Of a stretch of 64,000 nt of DNA, positions 1-13,495 are shown one piece after another. Source of the stretch: Dastarcus helophoroides (taxonomy: Eukaryota > Arthropoda > Insecta > Coleoptera > Bothrideridae). The stretch lies in assembly GCA_028583605.1 (NCBI GenBank), contig CM053328.1, forward strand, positions 1,094,501-1,158,500. The letters are read 5' to 3'. A program made the position numbers and the translations under genes. Every line of letters begins with the position of its first letter. The stretch's first letter is position 1. The notes under the pieces are model-generated. The model was not told the DNA's origin, searched no databases, and saw only the letters and a program-made list of their open reading frames with translations.

Positions 1-126
1 GTTTGAAAATAAAGTGGGTATTATTCAATTCACGTGTAAACGTGTTAATAATCAATTCGAACCGATAAAGCTCGTAAGAATATTTTGCAGAAATGGATAA
101 TCAAATAGAATAATAGATTTTTTTTC

Positions 127-230
127 ATTGGCTTTTTCTTCACCAGTTACTCTTTCCACAATTCTAGATTTTCACCTTCTGTTAAAGATTGGCAATTGTG
201 GAAGGATTAACTGGCAAAGAAAAATCCAAT
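127..230. repeat. Imperfect hairpin (MITE-like) in a Robo intron
   Basis: The left arm (127-164) and right arm (194-230) are near-complementary, about 37 bases each, with a loop of about 29 bases. The arms begin ATTGGCTTTTTCTT and end AAGAAAAATCCAAT. It lies in the intron directly upstream of the first visible Robo exon. No target duplication was recognised. The rest of 1-313 is AT-rich intron with nothing else I can name. Confidence 0.55.
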
Positions 231-313
231 AAAACATGAATGAAAACAATACTGCAGAATACGTACCTGTAGTTTTATTCATGCATCGAATTTGAATTAT
301 CTTATTGTTTCAG

Positions 314-3300
314 TTTTACGAGATGAGTTTCGATTAGAGCCCCAGAGCAGTCGAGTTGCTGTAGGCGAAGACATAGTTCTAGAGTGTTCACCTCCCAGAG
401 GAGTACCAGAACCTCAAGTCCTTTGGAAAAGAGATGGGCAAACGTTAGAAATCACCGGAAGATTCAAATTAGTAGACGGTTCAAATCTGGCAATTACCGA
501 TGCTAAAATTTCAGATGACGGACGCTATCAGTGCATTGCGAAAAATAGTGCCGGAATTAGAGAATCTTCCGTCGCCGTCCTTGAAGTATACAGTAAGTCA
601 TCCTTCTTAGTACAATTTTTCTTTGTTAAACCTGCATATTTCTAGTCAAACCATTCATGATTCGTCCGCCTGAAAATGTGATCGCATTGGTTGGATCTAC
701 CATCGAATTTCCATGCGCTGTAGGGGGCGATCCTCTCCCTGACGTTTTGTGGCGGAGAAACGCCGCAGGTGGTACCATGCCCCTAGGTAGGGTGCGAGTG
801 TTGGAGGATCGCACCTTACGACTAGAAAGAATAACAATATTAGATCAAGGAAAATACACCTGCGAAGCTGATAATTTTGCCGGAAGTGTCGCAGCCTCGG
901 CAACACTAACTGTGTATCAAGCACCAGTCTTCACGTCTAGACCTCTAGCACAAACGGTCGAAAGCGGTCAAGAAGTCAGTTTCCATTGCAGTGCAGATGC
1001 GAGCCCGAAACCTTTCATATTTTGGTCCTTCGAAGGGGATAGATCGTTGGTGTATCCGGGGACTCCGTACGGAAGTTTCGAAGCATTTACTTCCAAGAAT
1101 GGGAAATCGACTTTGATGTTAAAAAACGCCCAAATGCAAAATTCTGGCACTGTGATTATTTGTTCGGCTGTTAATACCGTAGGATCTGTTTCCACGAGGA
1201 CTCGATTGACTATAACTTCGAAGGAGGATAGACCGCCACCTATCATTATTCGGGGTCCAGTCAATCAAACGCTTCCGATTAATACAGTGGCATTTTTAAC
1301 TTGTATCGCCAAAGGAACACCAGAACCTATAATTTCTTGGTATAAAGAAGGGGTACCGATTACTCCATCTATTAGAATCAACATGACTAATGCCAGCCAA
1401 ATTATGATACATAATTTATCCAAGGAAGATTCCGGAGCTTACACTTGCGTAGTATCTTCTAAAGCAGGCAAAGCGACTTGGATAGGACATTTACTTGTTG
1501 AAAATCCTAAAAATCCCAACATTAACTTCTTCAAAGCCCCAGAGGCTGTAATGTTACCAGGGCCACCGAGCAGACCTCATGCTCTTAACCAATCGGAAGG
1601 GAGTGTTACTATAACTTGGGGGCAAAATAACAAAATAGGATCAAGTAGTCTTTTGGGTTATCAGGTAAGGAATTTTTTTATCTTGGTAAATTTCGTATAC
1701 ATATCAAAGTAAAATGAGGCATTAAGTAGAAGATTGCCTGAAATTGCTGTGTTTGTAATATTTCAGCGTCTATTCTAAATTTTCGAGTGCATACATTCAC
1801 ATAAATTCGTTAAAATCCAAACTGTTAAATATTTAAATGCTCAGTGACTCATTTTTACGAAAGTGGAATTTATTTAAAGTTGGAACTTTTGTTTCGTCCG
1901 AGTAAACTCCGATTCTTCAAAGACATATAAATCTTATTTTGTAAATATGTTACAGATCGAACTATTTGGTCGAGAAGAAGGCGTAACTCCCACTTGGACG
2001 GTTGTAGCGAGCAAAGTACCGGGTCCAACGTTTACTCAATATCTTTTAACATCAGGCGTCCCTTATACTTTTTTAGTAAGAGCTGAAAACGCGCACGGGC
2101 TCGGTCCCCCTTCGCAGTTATCAGAACCTATAATAGTCGGCTCCGACGCTACTCAAAATTGGGGAAATCCCGAAGTTACAGTTTTGAGTGAAGCCAGAGC
2201 CAGTTTAGTTTCGGGGAATGTAGTTTTGCTAAAAGATGCTACTCCCATTCTTTCCACAGCTGTTAAATTGTTATGGGAAATCGTCGATGCCCAATATGTC
2301 GAAGGGTTGTATATTTATTATGTAAATTTAGAGACTGAGGGAAGCTCACCTAGAAGCTATAGCATGTTAACTGTATTACATACTGGTGGTTCCAGTAGTT
2401 TTACCGTTAATAATCTGGATAAATGGCAACGATACCAATTTTTCCTTGTGCCTTTTTATAAGACTGTCGAAGGACAACCATCAAATTCAAAGACTGTGAG
2501 AACTTTGGAAGACGGTAAGAAAGCCTTTAAAAAGAATTATTACGTAGAATCCACGAGTGTCATAAATTTCCAGTGCCTAATGATCCTCCCGAGCGTATGG
2601 AAGCTTTACTACTAAATTCATCTGCTGTATATCTAAAATGGAAGCCACCATCTTATACTTCCCTTAATGGAGACTTGCAAGGCTACAAAGTTGAAATAAA
2701 AGCTAACGGATCGGAGGCTGTCAGTGTCGTTAATGTCGGTACAGCTCCAACTTTAATGTTAACCAATCTTACAGCGGGCGTCGCTTATAGCGTAAGAGTG
2801 GCTGCTAGTACTAAAGCAGGTTTTGGACCTTTTAGTTCCACCGCGACCCTACGGTTAGATCCTGCCACCAGATCTACAGATAATCATCATCAAAGGTATC
2901 TTATCCGCTGATCAAATTACACATTAAATACTAAAATCCCCAAATTTTCAGCCGACCGATCGGCCCAGATATTCAACCGGGCGATTTTGTGACAGAAACT
3001 TGGTTTATGGCTCTCCTAATAAGTATGGTTTCGGTGATGATTATTCTCTTCGCAGCCATGTTAATCGTTCGTAGGAGACAAATGTTATCTAAGAAAACGA
3101 TAAATGCGAGTCGTTCTAATGGTGGCGTACTTTCTACTCCACTCTCAACTAAACACGAGGCGCCATTGTGGTTAGACAAAGATACTTTACCCGATTACTC
3201 GTCGACTCTTCCAGATTACTCCAAGTTACACCCCCAAGAATACAATAGAAGCGAGTTCGTACAAAACGGAGTGCCGCCACCACAGTCCAATGGAATGTAT

Positions 3301-5308
3301 CACGGCAATATCAACTTACACTCGAACCCGCTCGAATACAGTCGACCTGATCGTTTGGAGTATAGTTCGGAAAAAAATTACGTGGTTTCGAATCGTAAAT
3401 ACAAGGATTATGGTAGTTTACAAATACAAGATTATGCGAGTCCAACGTTAGGTGGTGACTGCAGCAGAACTTCACAAATTGCCGATTATGCCGAGGTTGA
3501 TGCCAATTCTCAGAATAAAGAGGCTACTTCTCCGGCACCATACGCTACGACTACTCTCGTTACTGGAGGTCGCCGAGTCGGCCAATCGGTAGTGAGTAAA
3601 ACTTTGTTGAAAATATGCCGATTGCCTTCTAATAAATAATTTACGGCTAGAGTAATTAATTTTGTGGAAGTTCCAACTACTTGACTCGAAAATGACAAAA
3701 TTTAAAAAACAAAACGAATGTTTCAGGAATTACGACTTAAAAAATTCAATAATTTTTAGAAATAACTGAACTGCTAGAGTTAATGAAAACTTTGAAAAAA
3801 AAGATGAATTTAAAAAAAGTCGAATTTTCAAGAAAACAAAATTTATAAAAAAAGTTTTAATTTCGTAGAGTAAGACAGTTATATTGAGGGAGTCGGAAAC
3901 CAAATAAGTTTATGAACCACTGCACAGTGGGTTGAAATCAATAATTTTTGGCCAAAACTGAAAATTTTAAAACTTACTTAATAATAGTTGGTCATTACAG
4001 AAAAAAAGTTGAAAAAATTATCCCCAAGAAATAAGGGTGAGTGTTAGGTATTGAAATTCTAACTAATTTATAAAAATAATTCGGGGATAATTCAATTTAA
4101 AAGTATTACAAAATTAGTTAAAACAATTATTTTATCGCAAAAATAGAGTGTAGTAAGGGGTTTGAAATGATACGAGTCAAATTGAATCAGTCGTTAATTC
4201 CCAAAGTGGGAATTTCTCTCATCTGCATCATTCTGATTAAAGTGCTATGGTAAAAAAAGGCGCAGTTAAGCGCAGCCGAAATTATAGAACATCAAAGTCC
4301 ATACTTCATTCAATGTATAAAAAAATACGACAAGTCTAAAGTTCAATAAAGTAAATATGAAACAAACAAAAATATTAATTTTACTGATGTTACCTCACAA
4401 ATTTCTGATACCTTTAATCTGATGACATACTTTAAGGCATAAGCCGCATGTTATTTTTTTAAATGAAATATCGATCTACAATAGGACACGTAACTTGTTC
4501 CATATGTGATATGGCTAATTTTTCAAATTATCAACTTATATGGCAATCGCAAATATGCTGAAACCTCACTCTGCAACTATTTACTTAAACACCTCTTCGT
4601 TCTAAGGGCTGCAGCGGTCATTAAGCTATTTTCCTTAAGTCGGAAAAATTCAGTTCTTCTTAGTTTTCGCCAGAAATTAATCAAATTGACCCACTGTGCA
4701 CTGGTTGGAACTGAAATTTTCCAATTTTAGGTTAAAATGTCGAAAAATAATCGAAAATTTAATTGTAAACTGTAAACCCAACTCGTAGGGTGCACACTTT
4801 TAGTTTAATGGACGATTTTTTTTTCCATTCCGGCCCGCGTCATAACATGAACATTTTATTTGATTACAAAAAAACATAATTTTTATGTATATTTTTAAAC
4901 CGACAAATATTTTAGGAGGAAGGATTCAAGGAATCATGACATCTAGCAAAATGTCAATGTGCGTGTAATTAATAACAATTCACATTCCAGTTGTGGACTC
5001 CAAAACGTTCTCCCCATACTCCCGAGGAATCACCCTATCCGGCTTCTAACGGGGGTTACTACAATCGCAAAGTCTACTCAGATTCCTACTTTGCGCCCAC
5101 GCACACCCTTCGCCGGAGCAGAAGGGAAAGAAAAAATTCCAATGAGCACCCTCCGGACCTCGTCTCCCCTAGTCAGCCCGTGTACGCCAGAGTTGGACCT
5201 CCAGGTCTATCTTGGAATAACGCCACACCATCGTTATCTAGTTTTGCACCCCATAAACAAGTGTATCACGCGTCGACGCGAAGCGAACCTGGTGGAAACA
5301 TGTTATAA
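314..5308 (+). CDS. robo2/3: Roundabout-family axon guidance receptor (Robo2/3 type), 3' part
   Basis: This is a single-pass membrane receptor for Slit that steers growing axons and migrating cells. The exons I can join are 314-592, 646-1664, 1956-2514, 2574-2895, 2952-3591 and 4991-5308. All have GT-AG borders and matching phases and give about 1044 residues ending in TAA. In order, the sequence shows an Ig domain that reads as Robo Ig2 (exon starts near DEFRLEPQSS), Ig3, Ig4 and Ig5, then three fibronectin III domains. These are followed by a transmembrane helix (FMALLISMVSVMIILFAAML) with an RRR stop-transfer motif, and a cytoplasmic tail with DYAEVD (CC0-like) and PYATTTL (CC1-like). No polyproline CC2 or CC3 motif is visible, which is the pattern of insect Robo2/Robo3 rather than Robo1. 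Signal peptide and Ig1 must lie upstream of the window. Family assignment is firm; the paralogue call is inference from the tail. An alternative 3' exon instead of 4991-5308 cannot be excluded. Confidence 0.93.
3592..4990 (+). other. robo2/3: Last visible Robo intron, repeat-bearing
   Basis: The intron starts GTGAGT and ends in CAG. It holds two related palindromic segments, CACTGCACAGTGGG near 3918 and CCCACTGTGCACTGG near 4690, each followed by an AT-rich stretch. They may be ends of one decayed inverted-repeat element of about 790 bp or two copies of one short repeat. I see no coding potential. Confidence 0.6.
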
Positions 5309-7493
5309 GGGCGTTTCTAAACTGAAGAAAAATCATACGTAATTAAGTGTGACCTCGAAGGTTAGCCTAATGATTTGTTTTTCAAGTCATTTGACGTTAG
5401 TGATAAGGTTGTTCATATTTTCTATGATAACGGTTTAATAATGAAGTAGTCGTAAGGATATTTTTAGTCAGTAGGTACTTAATTACCACTTGTTAGATTC
5501 GCAGGATATTTATTATCTTTAATTGTCCTAAAGTAGGCTATTAAGGATAATTGGGTCAAATGACTGCTTCAATAGAGTAAGGATATTTTTCCACTAAGGC
5601 CATTTTTGTCATCATCGTCTATATGTACGCTCAAAATATTGTCCACTATGACGAAAAGGATTCCTTCTTACAATTCTGCTCTTTATACTGTTATTGCGAA
5701 AAAGTTTTTAAAATATATTTAAATTCTTTATTTATTTATCTTGATTGATTTGTCGTTGGAAACTTGGATATTTTTAATTGTTGTAACTTTCTTGTTTAAT
5801 TTTTAAAAGGAAGAACCATTCTCAACATTCCGAGTTTACGCATCCAATTTTTTGTCCCTTAAAAGAATGATTAGAATCCCGAAATTTCTGCTTTTTCTAA
5901 AAATGTGCCTTTAATATTGAAATTTCAATCTTAAATACGAAATTTTTCTTTAACATTTGTCAATAATCGAAATGAAATGTAAAAAATTTAATCAATTATA
6001 GATGTTTTATACAATCAACATATTCTCCCCAATTAATTCGTGTATCCTGTTTTGATAAACACTAAATGTCAAGAAAAAAGTCGAAATTTCGAGTCAAAGT
6101 TGAAATTCCGAGCTATAGTTGAGATTTGAAGCTTTTAGAAAAAAAAAATAATTATGCAAAAATGTTAAGAAAATTCTGGAGATTTAACTGGAATTTAAAA
6201 AATTGCGACAATAAACCCAAGACGTGTAAAAACTCTCAACATTTCAATATTAGTTTAAGAGTTGAAATTATAATTTTAAATTGAAAATTTCCTGATTACA
6301 ACGGAAATTTTATATTATTTGGATTTTTTTTTCGAAATTTTGATCATTCTTACAAAATTATGAACTTAATCTTGGAATTTTAATTCGAAATGCCCAAAAA
6401 AGTTGAAATTTAGCATTTTAGAAAACAATTTAATTACAAGTGAGTTATAACTTAAAAAAAACAAACTGAACTCATTAAGAAGCATTTTCCAAAATATCAA
6501 CTTTTTTTAGAAATATTAAATATCGGAACAAACGGTGGAATATGTTAATTTTTAACTAATCTCCTTGTTTGAACCCAAAATTTTCAGTTTTTTTCAATTG
6601 GAAATTTTAGAAATAAGTTGAAATTTGAAATTATTGTCTAAATTTTGAGAAAAACAGGTCATAATGTCATAATAAAATCAAAGTTTTCGAGAAAATAAAA
6701 CTATAAACATTGAAAAGCAAGTTTAAATTAGGAATTTGGGGAAGAATGTCTAAATAACGAGAAAACGTCAAATCTATTGGCAAAAACTATCAAAAGTTCA
6801 GCATTTACTAAAAAGTTTCAATTCTTGAGCAAAATTGAAATAAGGAAGTTTGCGATTTTTTGAAAGCTTTGACGAAACTTTTCCCGTTTTCTCAAAACCC
6901 TCAGTTGAAAATTTTCTTTATAAGGAAAAAGCTTAAATCTCGAGAGAAAAAGTCAAAATATCTTCAAGATGTTTAAATTTTGTAACAACGAAAAATGTGC
7001 AAGAGGTAAGATTTCGAAGGAGAAAACGAATTTATTAAAAACAATGTTTCTCAAAATTTCGACTTTAATCCCAGAATTTCCATTTTTCTAGAGCTTAATC
7101 CTGCCATTTTTAAACTCGAATAGTTGTGAAAATTCTATAAATCATCGTAAATATAGATTTAAGCTTTAAATTTCGCCATAAAAATGGAAATGTAGATAAA
7201 AATAAACATTTCCTAATTAAAAGCGAAATTTCGTAACATCGAAATACTGAAATAAGGTTAGTTTTTAATTTTCAGAGAAAATTTTGTTCGGTGTCGAATT
7301 TCAGAGTTTGGAAGTTCCTGGCTACGGTCCTACCTCCACACTTCGTTAAAGAAAATAATTTGGGGCGGTCAAATTCAGCTGGACACGCAGGCGGCTGAAC
7401 ATTTAGAATAACGCTCTTGCATGGCAACTTTTTCGAGTCAAATATCGAATTATTAATGAGAAAGTGAGGACATATTTTTTTTATACTTTTAAC
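5309..7493. repeat. Robo 3' flank passing into degenerate TCGAAATTTCGA-type array
   Basis: The first few hundred bases after the Robo stop are presumably 3' UTR, with no clear AATAAA. From about 5880 the DNA is a degenerate A/T-rich array full of short TTTCGA, AAATTT and poly-A/poly-T pieces. Near 7317-7331 the sequence CCTGGCTACGGTCCT resembles the inverse of the hAT-like end CAGGGCCGTAGTCAGG at 28926, so the array may be the inside of another decayed hAT whose left end I cannot find. No gene is visible. Confidence 0.55.
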
Positions 7494-10400
7494 CAGGGCT
7501 TCGAACGGTTATTTTTTTCGTTCCGATTTTCAGTTTTCATTCCAGCAAAAAAAATTATATCGATCTTCGTTACGACAAAAATAACGGTTTTTTTCCCGTT
7601 TTCGGATTTCGATTCACTTCCGGGTGACTCATTTTTTTGATTTTTCAAAAGTTTTTCGTATGCAAGTAGAATACAGAGACTGCAAATTCATGCAGCCCTT
7701 CAGGCGTGTATAGTGAATCATATGTAGCTGAACTGCCAACAGTTGAAACATTGCCACCTAGCGAAGCGGATGCTCTCTAGGAAAGTTCCCAGAAGACAAG
7801 GATTCTAATGCACAGACCAATAGGTTTGAATATTTATTAGATTCGAAATTTGGAAACCAAAGACCGATTTCGATCTTGTTAGATCTCGTCAGTTTGGGAT
7901 GTTGACGATGACCATAATTTTCTATATGGACCAATAGGTGGCGGTAGTCTGAGAGTCACAAGCTTGACAGTCTTTAGTACTTACTTACTGGTCGGAACAT
8001 TCTTTAGCATTCGAGTTGGATATACCAAACTGACGAGATCTAACAAGATCGAAACCGGTCTTTGGTTTCTAACCTTCGAATCTAATAAATGTTTAAACCT
8101 ATTGGCCTGCGCATTAGAAGAGTTTTTCGAATTAAAAATTGATTTTCGAACCTAATTTAGTAATTGTTATGTCTTTTTTCTTTAATATTAGAACATGTAA
8201 CTGCTATAATCTTGCCTAAAAGAAATAAAATATGTGTTATTTTTCAAATTAAAAAATTTCAAGCTGAAACCCTGAATTTTGAGTTCAATTTTAGTTCAAA
8301 TTGCAACAAAAAACCTGAACTTTATAAAACACTAAATCGCATTTTCGGGTTTAGAAATTTTAAATTTAAATTATTCGTCATTGTAGACTCTCATTGATCG
8401 GAAACATTATCATTATTAATTTTATTTAACATTTCTGCGTTAAATATTTCCAAGCTGGGTTGCAGAAATGTTAAATTTAAGTTAAGTTTAAACTCGAAAT
8501 TTTCATAAAAATCTTAAATTATATATCCAAGAGTTAAAAAGTTCTAGAATATACGAAATTTGGCGATTAAAATCGAAAACTTGAGAGACTTTTCTTTCAT
8601 AATTTTAGCTTTCTAGCGAAGTTTTGACCTTGATTCGCTTTTTCTAATAGAATTAACATTTGTTGTTTTCATCTTGTTTTTTTGAACTTGGATTAAAAAG
8701 ATCAATTTAAAAAAAATAAATGAAAAAGACCAAAAAATATAAAATGAAAAGTTTTAAATTGAGATTTTGATGAAACAGTCAAAATTTCGACAAAAGAATT
8801 TTAAAATTTAACAGAAGAATTTTTAAAATGTATACCTACATTTAGAAATATTGACCTTAAACCCAAATATTCCATTTTTTTTTGAAAATGTTGCTGAAAA
8901 TTTTAAAATTTCTTAAAAAGTAAAATCTTGCAGAAAGTTTTAGTAAGTATATTTACCTTCTTTCGATATTTTAACTTTTTTCTTTTGAAGTTTCAAATTT
9001 AAATTTGTATGTACTTTTTATTATTTTTTTCGCTAAAATTTCGAGTTTGAATAAAATTTGGTCTTTCTCTATTAAGTATAACCATTTTTATCGATATGTC
9101 GACTTTTATTCTTTAGTTGTAGACATTCTTCTCGAAATTTTGAGTTAAGACTCGGACTATAAGTTTAAGTTTGGAATTTTCGACTTTTACCTCGAAAACT
9201 CATAATTTTAAGGACTTGAAACCGTGAGATTAATTTTGAAAGATTGTTAATCATAAACTTAGTTTTTCTTCAAAATTTAGACTTTTTTCAAGAATATTAA
9301 TCTTTCTCTTTAAATTTGGATATTCTTTCGAAATTTTGAATTAAGATTTAAAATAAAAAATAACATAAAATATTCAAATTTAAATTAGCACTTTTGCATT
9401 TGAAATCTAACTTCTACTAATATTTTTGGGAAAAATTCGAAATGTTTAATTGAAATGTATATTTTAAGCGGAATAATAAAGAATCCAGAAAAAATGTAAT
9501 TTCAGTGATTTCTAAATTTTAATTTTCTATAGAAAAATTGAAATTTCAATATCAACGACAAATATCCTGACAAAAAAAAACGCGAATTTCACTTGTAAAG
9601 ACGAAATTGTAGGAAAAATTTTAGCTATCGCTAAAAAGTTCGAGCAAAGGGCAGAACTTTCGAGTTAATAGCGGAAGTTTCGCGAAAACAATTAATATTT
9701 AAAAAACACACAATTTTGACTTCTAAATTCTAAGCAATCTAAAAAAAAATCGCAATTTCGAGGCTAAAGTCGAAATTTTGAGAAAAAAAAATCAAAATTT
9801 TCAGAATAGAAATTACTATTTTAACGTAAACAAAATCGTTGGAAATTTAAATTAGACATTTTCTACGATGTCACCATTTACTCTAAAAATGTTGACCCCA
9901 ATTTCAAGATCCCAGCTTTAACTTGGAATATACCTAATGTTGTATTTTCCCTGAAATTTGTAACATGAAATTTAAGAATTTCAAGGTTAAATTTGAAATA
10001 ACGAGATTTCAACGACAATTTTAAGAAAAAAAACATATCTTGAAATTTTAGGAAGTTTTAGGAAGTCGGCAGTGTATAAAATCATAGGAATTTAAATTTG
10101 AGATTTCGAAAAAAAAACTGAAATACTAAAAAAGATGGAATTTGAAAGAAAAAATTGGCGAAATATGGAAAATTTGACTAATACCTTCAAAAAATAGATA
10201 TTCTAAATTAGGAAAGGGAAATCGAAGTTTTAACGAAAGAAGTAAATTTGGAGTTTTCCAAAAAAAGTTCAAAATTCTAGAAAAACTTGAATTTGCAAAT
10301 AAAAATGTAAGGAAAGCCCAGTTTCCCTAGCTTGAATGAAAAACATGCTACTGCTTTATTCTAAAGTTACAACGGAGGATATTTTTTTTTTTATTATTTT

Positions 10401-10848
10401 AAATTCGAAATTTTAAGAGGAGAAATATTTTGCGTAATTTCTAAATGAAAGTGGAAATTTCTAAAAAATGTCGAAATTTTGGAAAAAAATTCAAGTTAAA
10501 GTTTAAAATTTTAGTTTGGTTTAAAAAAGAATAAAGTCAATATTTTCTAGAAAATGAGGAAATTAATAGTTTCTAATCTAATTTTTAAACAGAAATGAGA
10601 AATTGAAAGTAAACTCCTAATTTTGAGATCAACGTTGCACGAGTTTGTGTAAAATTTTTTAATAGAAATTGAAATCTCTAAAAAAATTCCAAACTGAAGG
10701 GCAAAATAAAAATTGTTTTAAGTACATAAATTCGACGAACCGAAATAAACCGATATTTTTTCCGGTTTCACTCTGGTTTTCGTTCCGACGAAAATAACGG
10801 TTTTTTTTCGGTTTCCGATTTTCGGTCCAGTTCCGGTTCGAAGCCCCG
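7494..10848. mobile_element. Non-autonomous hAT element with satellite-like core
   Basis: The block starts CAGGGCTTCGAACGG and ends CCGGTTCGAAGCCCCG, so the ends are inverted repeats with minor decay. It is flanked by a perfect 8-bp direct repeat CTTTTAAC at 7486-7493 and 10849-10856, the duplication size of hAT transposons. Just inside both ends lie copies of a motif near CGGTTATTTTTTTCG. The 3.35-kb interior has no transposase reading frame. It is degenerate A/T-rich sequence with recurring TTTCGA/AAATTTCG pieces, plus a fold-back element at 7659-8120. The end sequence is shared with the element at 60486-62216. Confidence 0.85.
7659..8120. mobile_element. Fold-back element, family B, nested in a hAT
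   Basis: Two arms of about 85 bases are inverted copies of each other: one around 7812-7895 containing TTAGATTCGAAATTTGG, the other around 8021-8110 containing GATCTAACAAGATCG. A subterminal stretch at the left carries GTATGCAAGTAGAATAC and CCTAGCGAAGCGG. The insertion is flanked by a perfect 9-bp direct repeat AGTTTTTCG (7650-7658 and 8121-8129). The right side lacks the outer part of the arm, so the element is asymmetric. Short reading frames inside are by-products of the repeat. Confidence 0.75.
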
Positions 10849-13495
10849 CTTTTAACGTCGTCGAGTTTTCGTCAACGTTAATATTTGACAAAAATGGTCT
10901 CTAGTTGTTTTTGCTAGTCAACTATTCGAACCTCATCGATGATTATTTAATTTAAGAAAGTATTATTATTAATGAAAATAAGACTGATTTTTTTTGTATA
11001 AAATGTTTTTGATAAAATGGAGATAAAAAATGAATTTACTTTAGTATCACTTATGTGACATTATGTATATTCAAAAATTGTGAGTGCAGCTTCCAGAGTT
11101 GTGTGACTACTGAATATCAAATAGTTTTGGTGGAACGGACTGGTCCTTGGCTACCTTCAAAAATTGAAATACAAATCTTGCCCCCTGAAACCAAGAAAGA
11201 TTAGAAAACACAACAGAGGTTGCTCTAACGTGTTTCGATAGCCAAGCTATCATCTTCAGAGAGATACTGAATCTTTCTTGGCTTCAGAGTATTTTAATTA
11301 TCAAATAGATTGTTAATGACGTAATACTAGAAACTGCAGTTACAATTCGTGAATATACTCAAGTGATATTAAAACAAAATAGTGTTTTATTTCCAAGTCA
11401 TTAATATGGAATATCACAGATTGGCTTCAATGATCACATATTTGAAAGTGATTTTGACCTAAATAACATTTTTTGACAAAAATTAGACTGATATTTAGCT
11501 TCTGGTAATATAGATGATAAAATAAAAATATTACTAAATGCATCGAAATTGTTATTTTTAACAACTTCAACTCCTAACTTGTATATAGCTGAGGACTTTA
11601 CGTGTTTTATTTTCTTTTTATATAAAATTGACGATACAATTAAAATTAATTGCCTAAGTAAAAATTTAATATGTATATTCGTCCAATAATAATGTAACAC
11701 AAAACTATCTTAAAGTGAAAATGTGCAAAACATATCACATAATGTAAATTATGAAAACTGTAACAAATTTAGCGTAAAATTATAACGGTTATTAATTTTG
11801 CGCGGCCATCACTATGACTCTTTTAGAAAAAGGAACTCAAGATAATCAAAATTAAACTTAAACGCAACAACTTTGTTTTATTTTTTATTCATAGAGTAAA
11901 GATCCATTCATGGAATAAAATAGAATGTGATTAATTTCTAATTAATATCAGCAAAACAAATTCTAAATTTTTTCAAAAACAAAATGTTATTAGTTTTGGC
12001 TTTTTATTATTTGAAGATGTAAGGCATTTAAAACAAAAAAATCATTTATAAGTAAACAAAAAATCTTGAATTTCATTTCATATTTCTACCTATTAGTGGT
12101 AAAAAAGGCTTTGATTATATATGTTTCTTTAAAATACATTTTCGATAAACTAACCACAAAAAAATTCTTGGAAAGACACATATGGTTCCCGAACCATACG
12201 GATTTTGCTCTTTCATTTTACTTTTACAAGTTTTGCCAAAGTTTTCCTTTGCATTTGTCTGATTAATGTTTTCCTTTGGAAGAAGCTTTCGGCGTCCATA
12301 TTAAGTGAGCAAAGTTAATAACCCGGCTTCTTGTAAAATATATCCCATATACGTATTTATATGTATGTAGAATATCCCCTTTTTACCGGTCTTCCTATTT
12401 TGTTCGACACATGCTCATATTTTTATAAAATAAGGTGCCATTAAAACTGTTACACCGACTTGGATGTACATTATTCAACATGACTAATGAATAAAGCATT
12501 TTTGAAAAAAATCTAGTCTTTTTCTCGATGAATTGAACGATTCACTAACTCGAGCCACACGAACAAACTTTACATTTCCAATTTATCCGCGTAGATCAAG
12601 TAAGTGCTAACGTTTTAATTAGATTCTCTAAAAAAAATTATACTTAGTTTGATATTTCTATTAGTTTGATAATTGGAAGATTGAAACTTACATATGGTTT
12701 TATGGTGATCCGACCATGTTAACGGCCAACAAAACAATACCACGTAAGTATTCCTATACAAAACACTAAAATTTTATGTTCACTCGCACATGATATGGAA
12801 AATGTATTTGTCCTTTTCTACGGGCGCTTAACAATGTCGGAAACAATGACAAAAAATGGACGCGAAGAAAATATTTATGTGGCATTGCCTGAAAATATAT
12901 ATCTATGATAATATTATCAGTATTCTCCTTGATAATAACGCAAATTATTCCAGTTTTGTACATATCTATGGGCATGTAGGTAAAGAAACTATCGGTTGAA
13001 AAAAAAAGGTAGGATAATTACGCGATATGCACAAACCGCGGTCTAATTAATTTTTTATTATGCATTATTTTGCCTACGCTACTTTATTAAAATTCCAATT
13101 TTTATAAGCTAAGCGTGCATTGGCTATTTTGAAAAGATACGATTCCTTCATATAACAACGAAACCCTGAAATAAGATTCCCAATAGTTTTAAATATATGT
13201 ATATTCTAAGCTCTTGATCTTTTACACTTTACTACTGATTACCAGCGACGTCGTTCGCGTGGAATTAGATATAAACAATTGTTTTCATACTGAATTTTGT
13301 CACTATGTATTCTTGCCAAGGATTTAATTGTTTAAGAATTAAACTAGTGTCCAAGTATCAGGTTTCTAAATCCAGCCTTCACCTATTAGTGATCAGTTGA
13401 GATATGTTCTTTAATATATACAATCAATTACTGTACGATCTAAAATACTACTCAATAAAATTAACAGAAAATTATCTTAATAATTAACTATCCAA
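10849..13495. other. AT-rich intergenic DNA, no gene recognised
   Basis: Apart from the small fold-back copy at 11125-11298, this stretch is AT-rich, less repetitive than its flanks, and shows no reading frame with protein-like composition. The longer ORFs here are rich in F, K, N, I and Y and lack start or splice context. Confidence 0.5.
11125..11298. mobile_element. Fold-back element, family A (partial arm)
   Basis: It begins TTTTGGTGGAACGGACTGG and contains GTTGCTCTAACGTGTTTCG and AGCCAAGCTATCATCTTC. It is flanked by a perfect 10-bp direct repeat TATCAAATAG (11115-11124 and 11299-11308). Related copies sit at about 23573, 26376-26622, 45012-45115 and 54933-55109; in the fuller copies the sequence is followed by its own inverse. 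This copy retains mainly one arm. The 9-10 bp duplication and long inverted arms suggest a Mutator-like or fold-back origin, which is inference. Confidence 0.75.

Noticed and set aside
7964..8397. Two adjacent + strand frames as small genes
   Set aside because: They are translations of the family B fold-back arm and of hAT core sequence.
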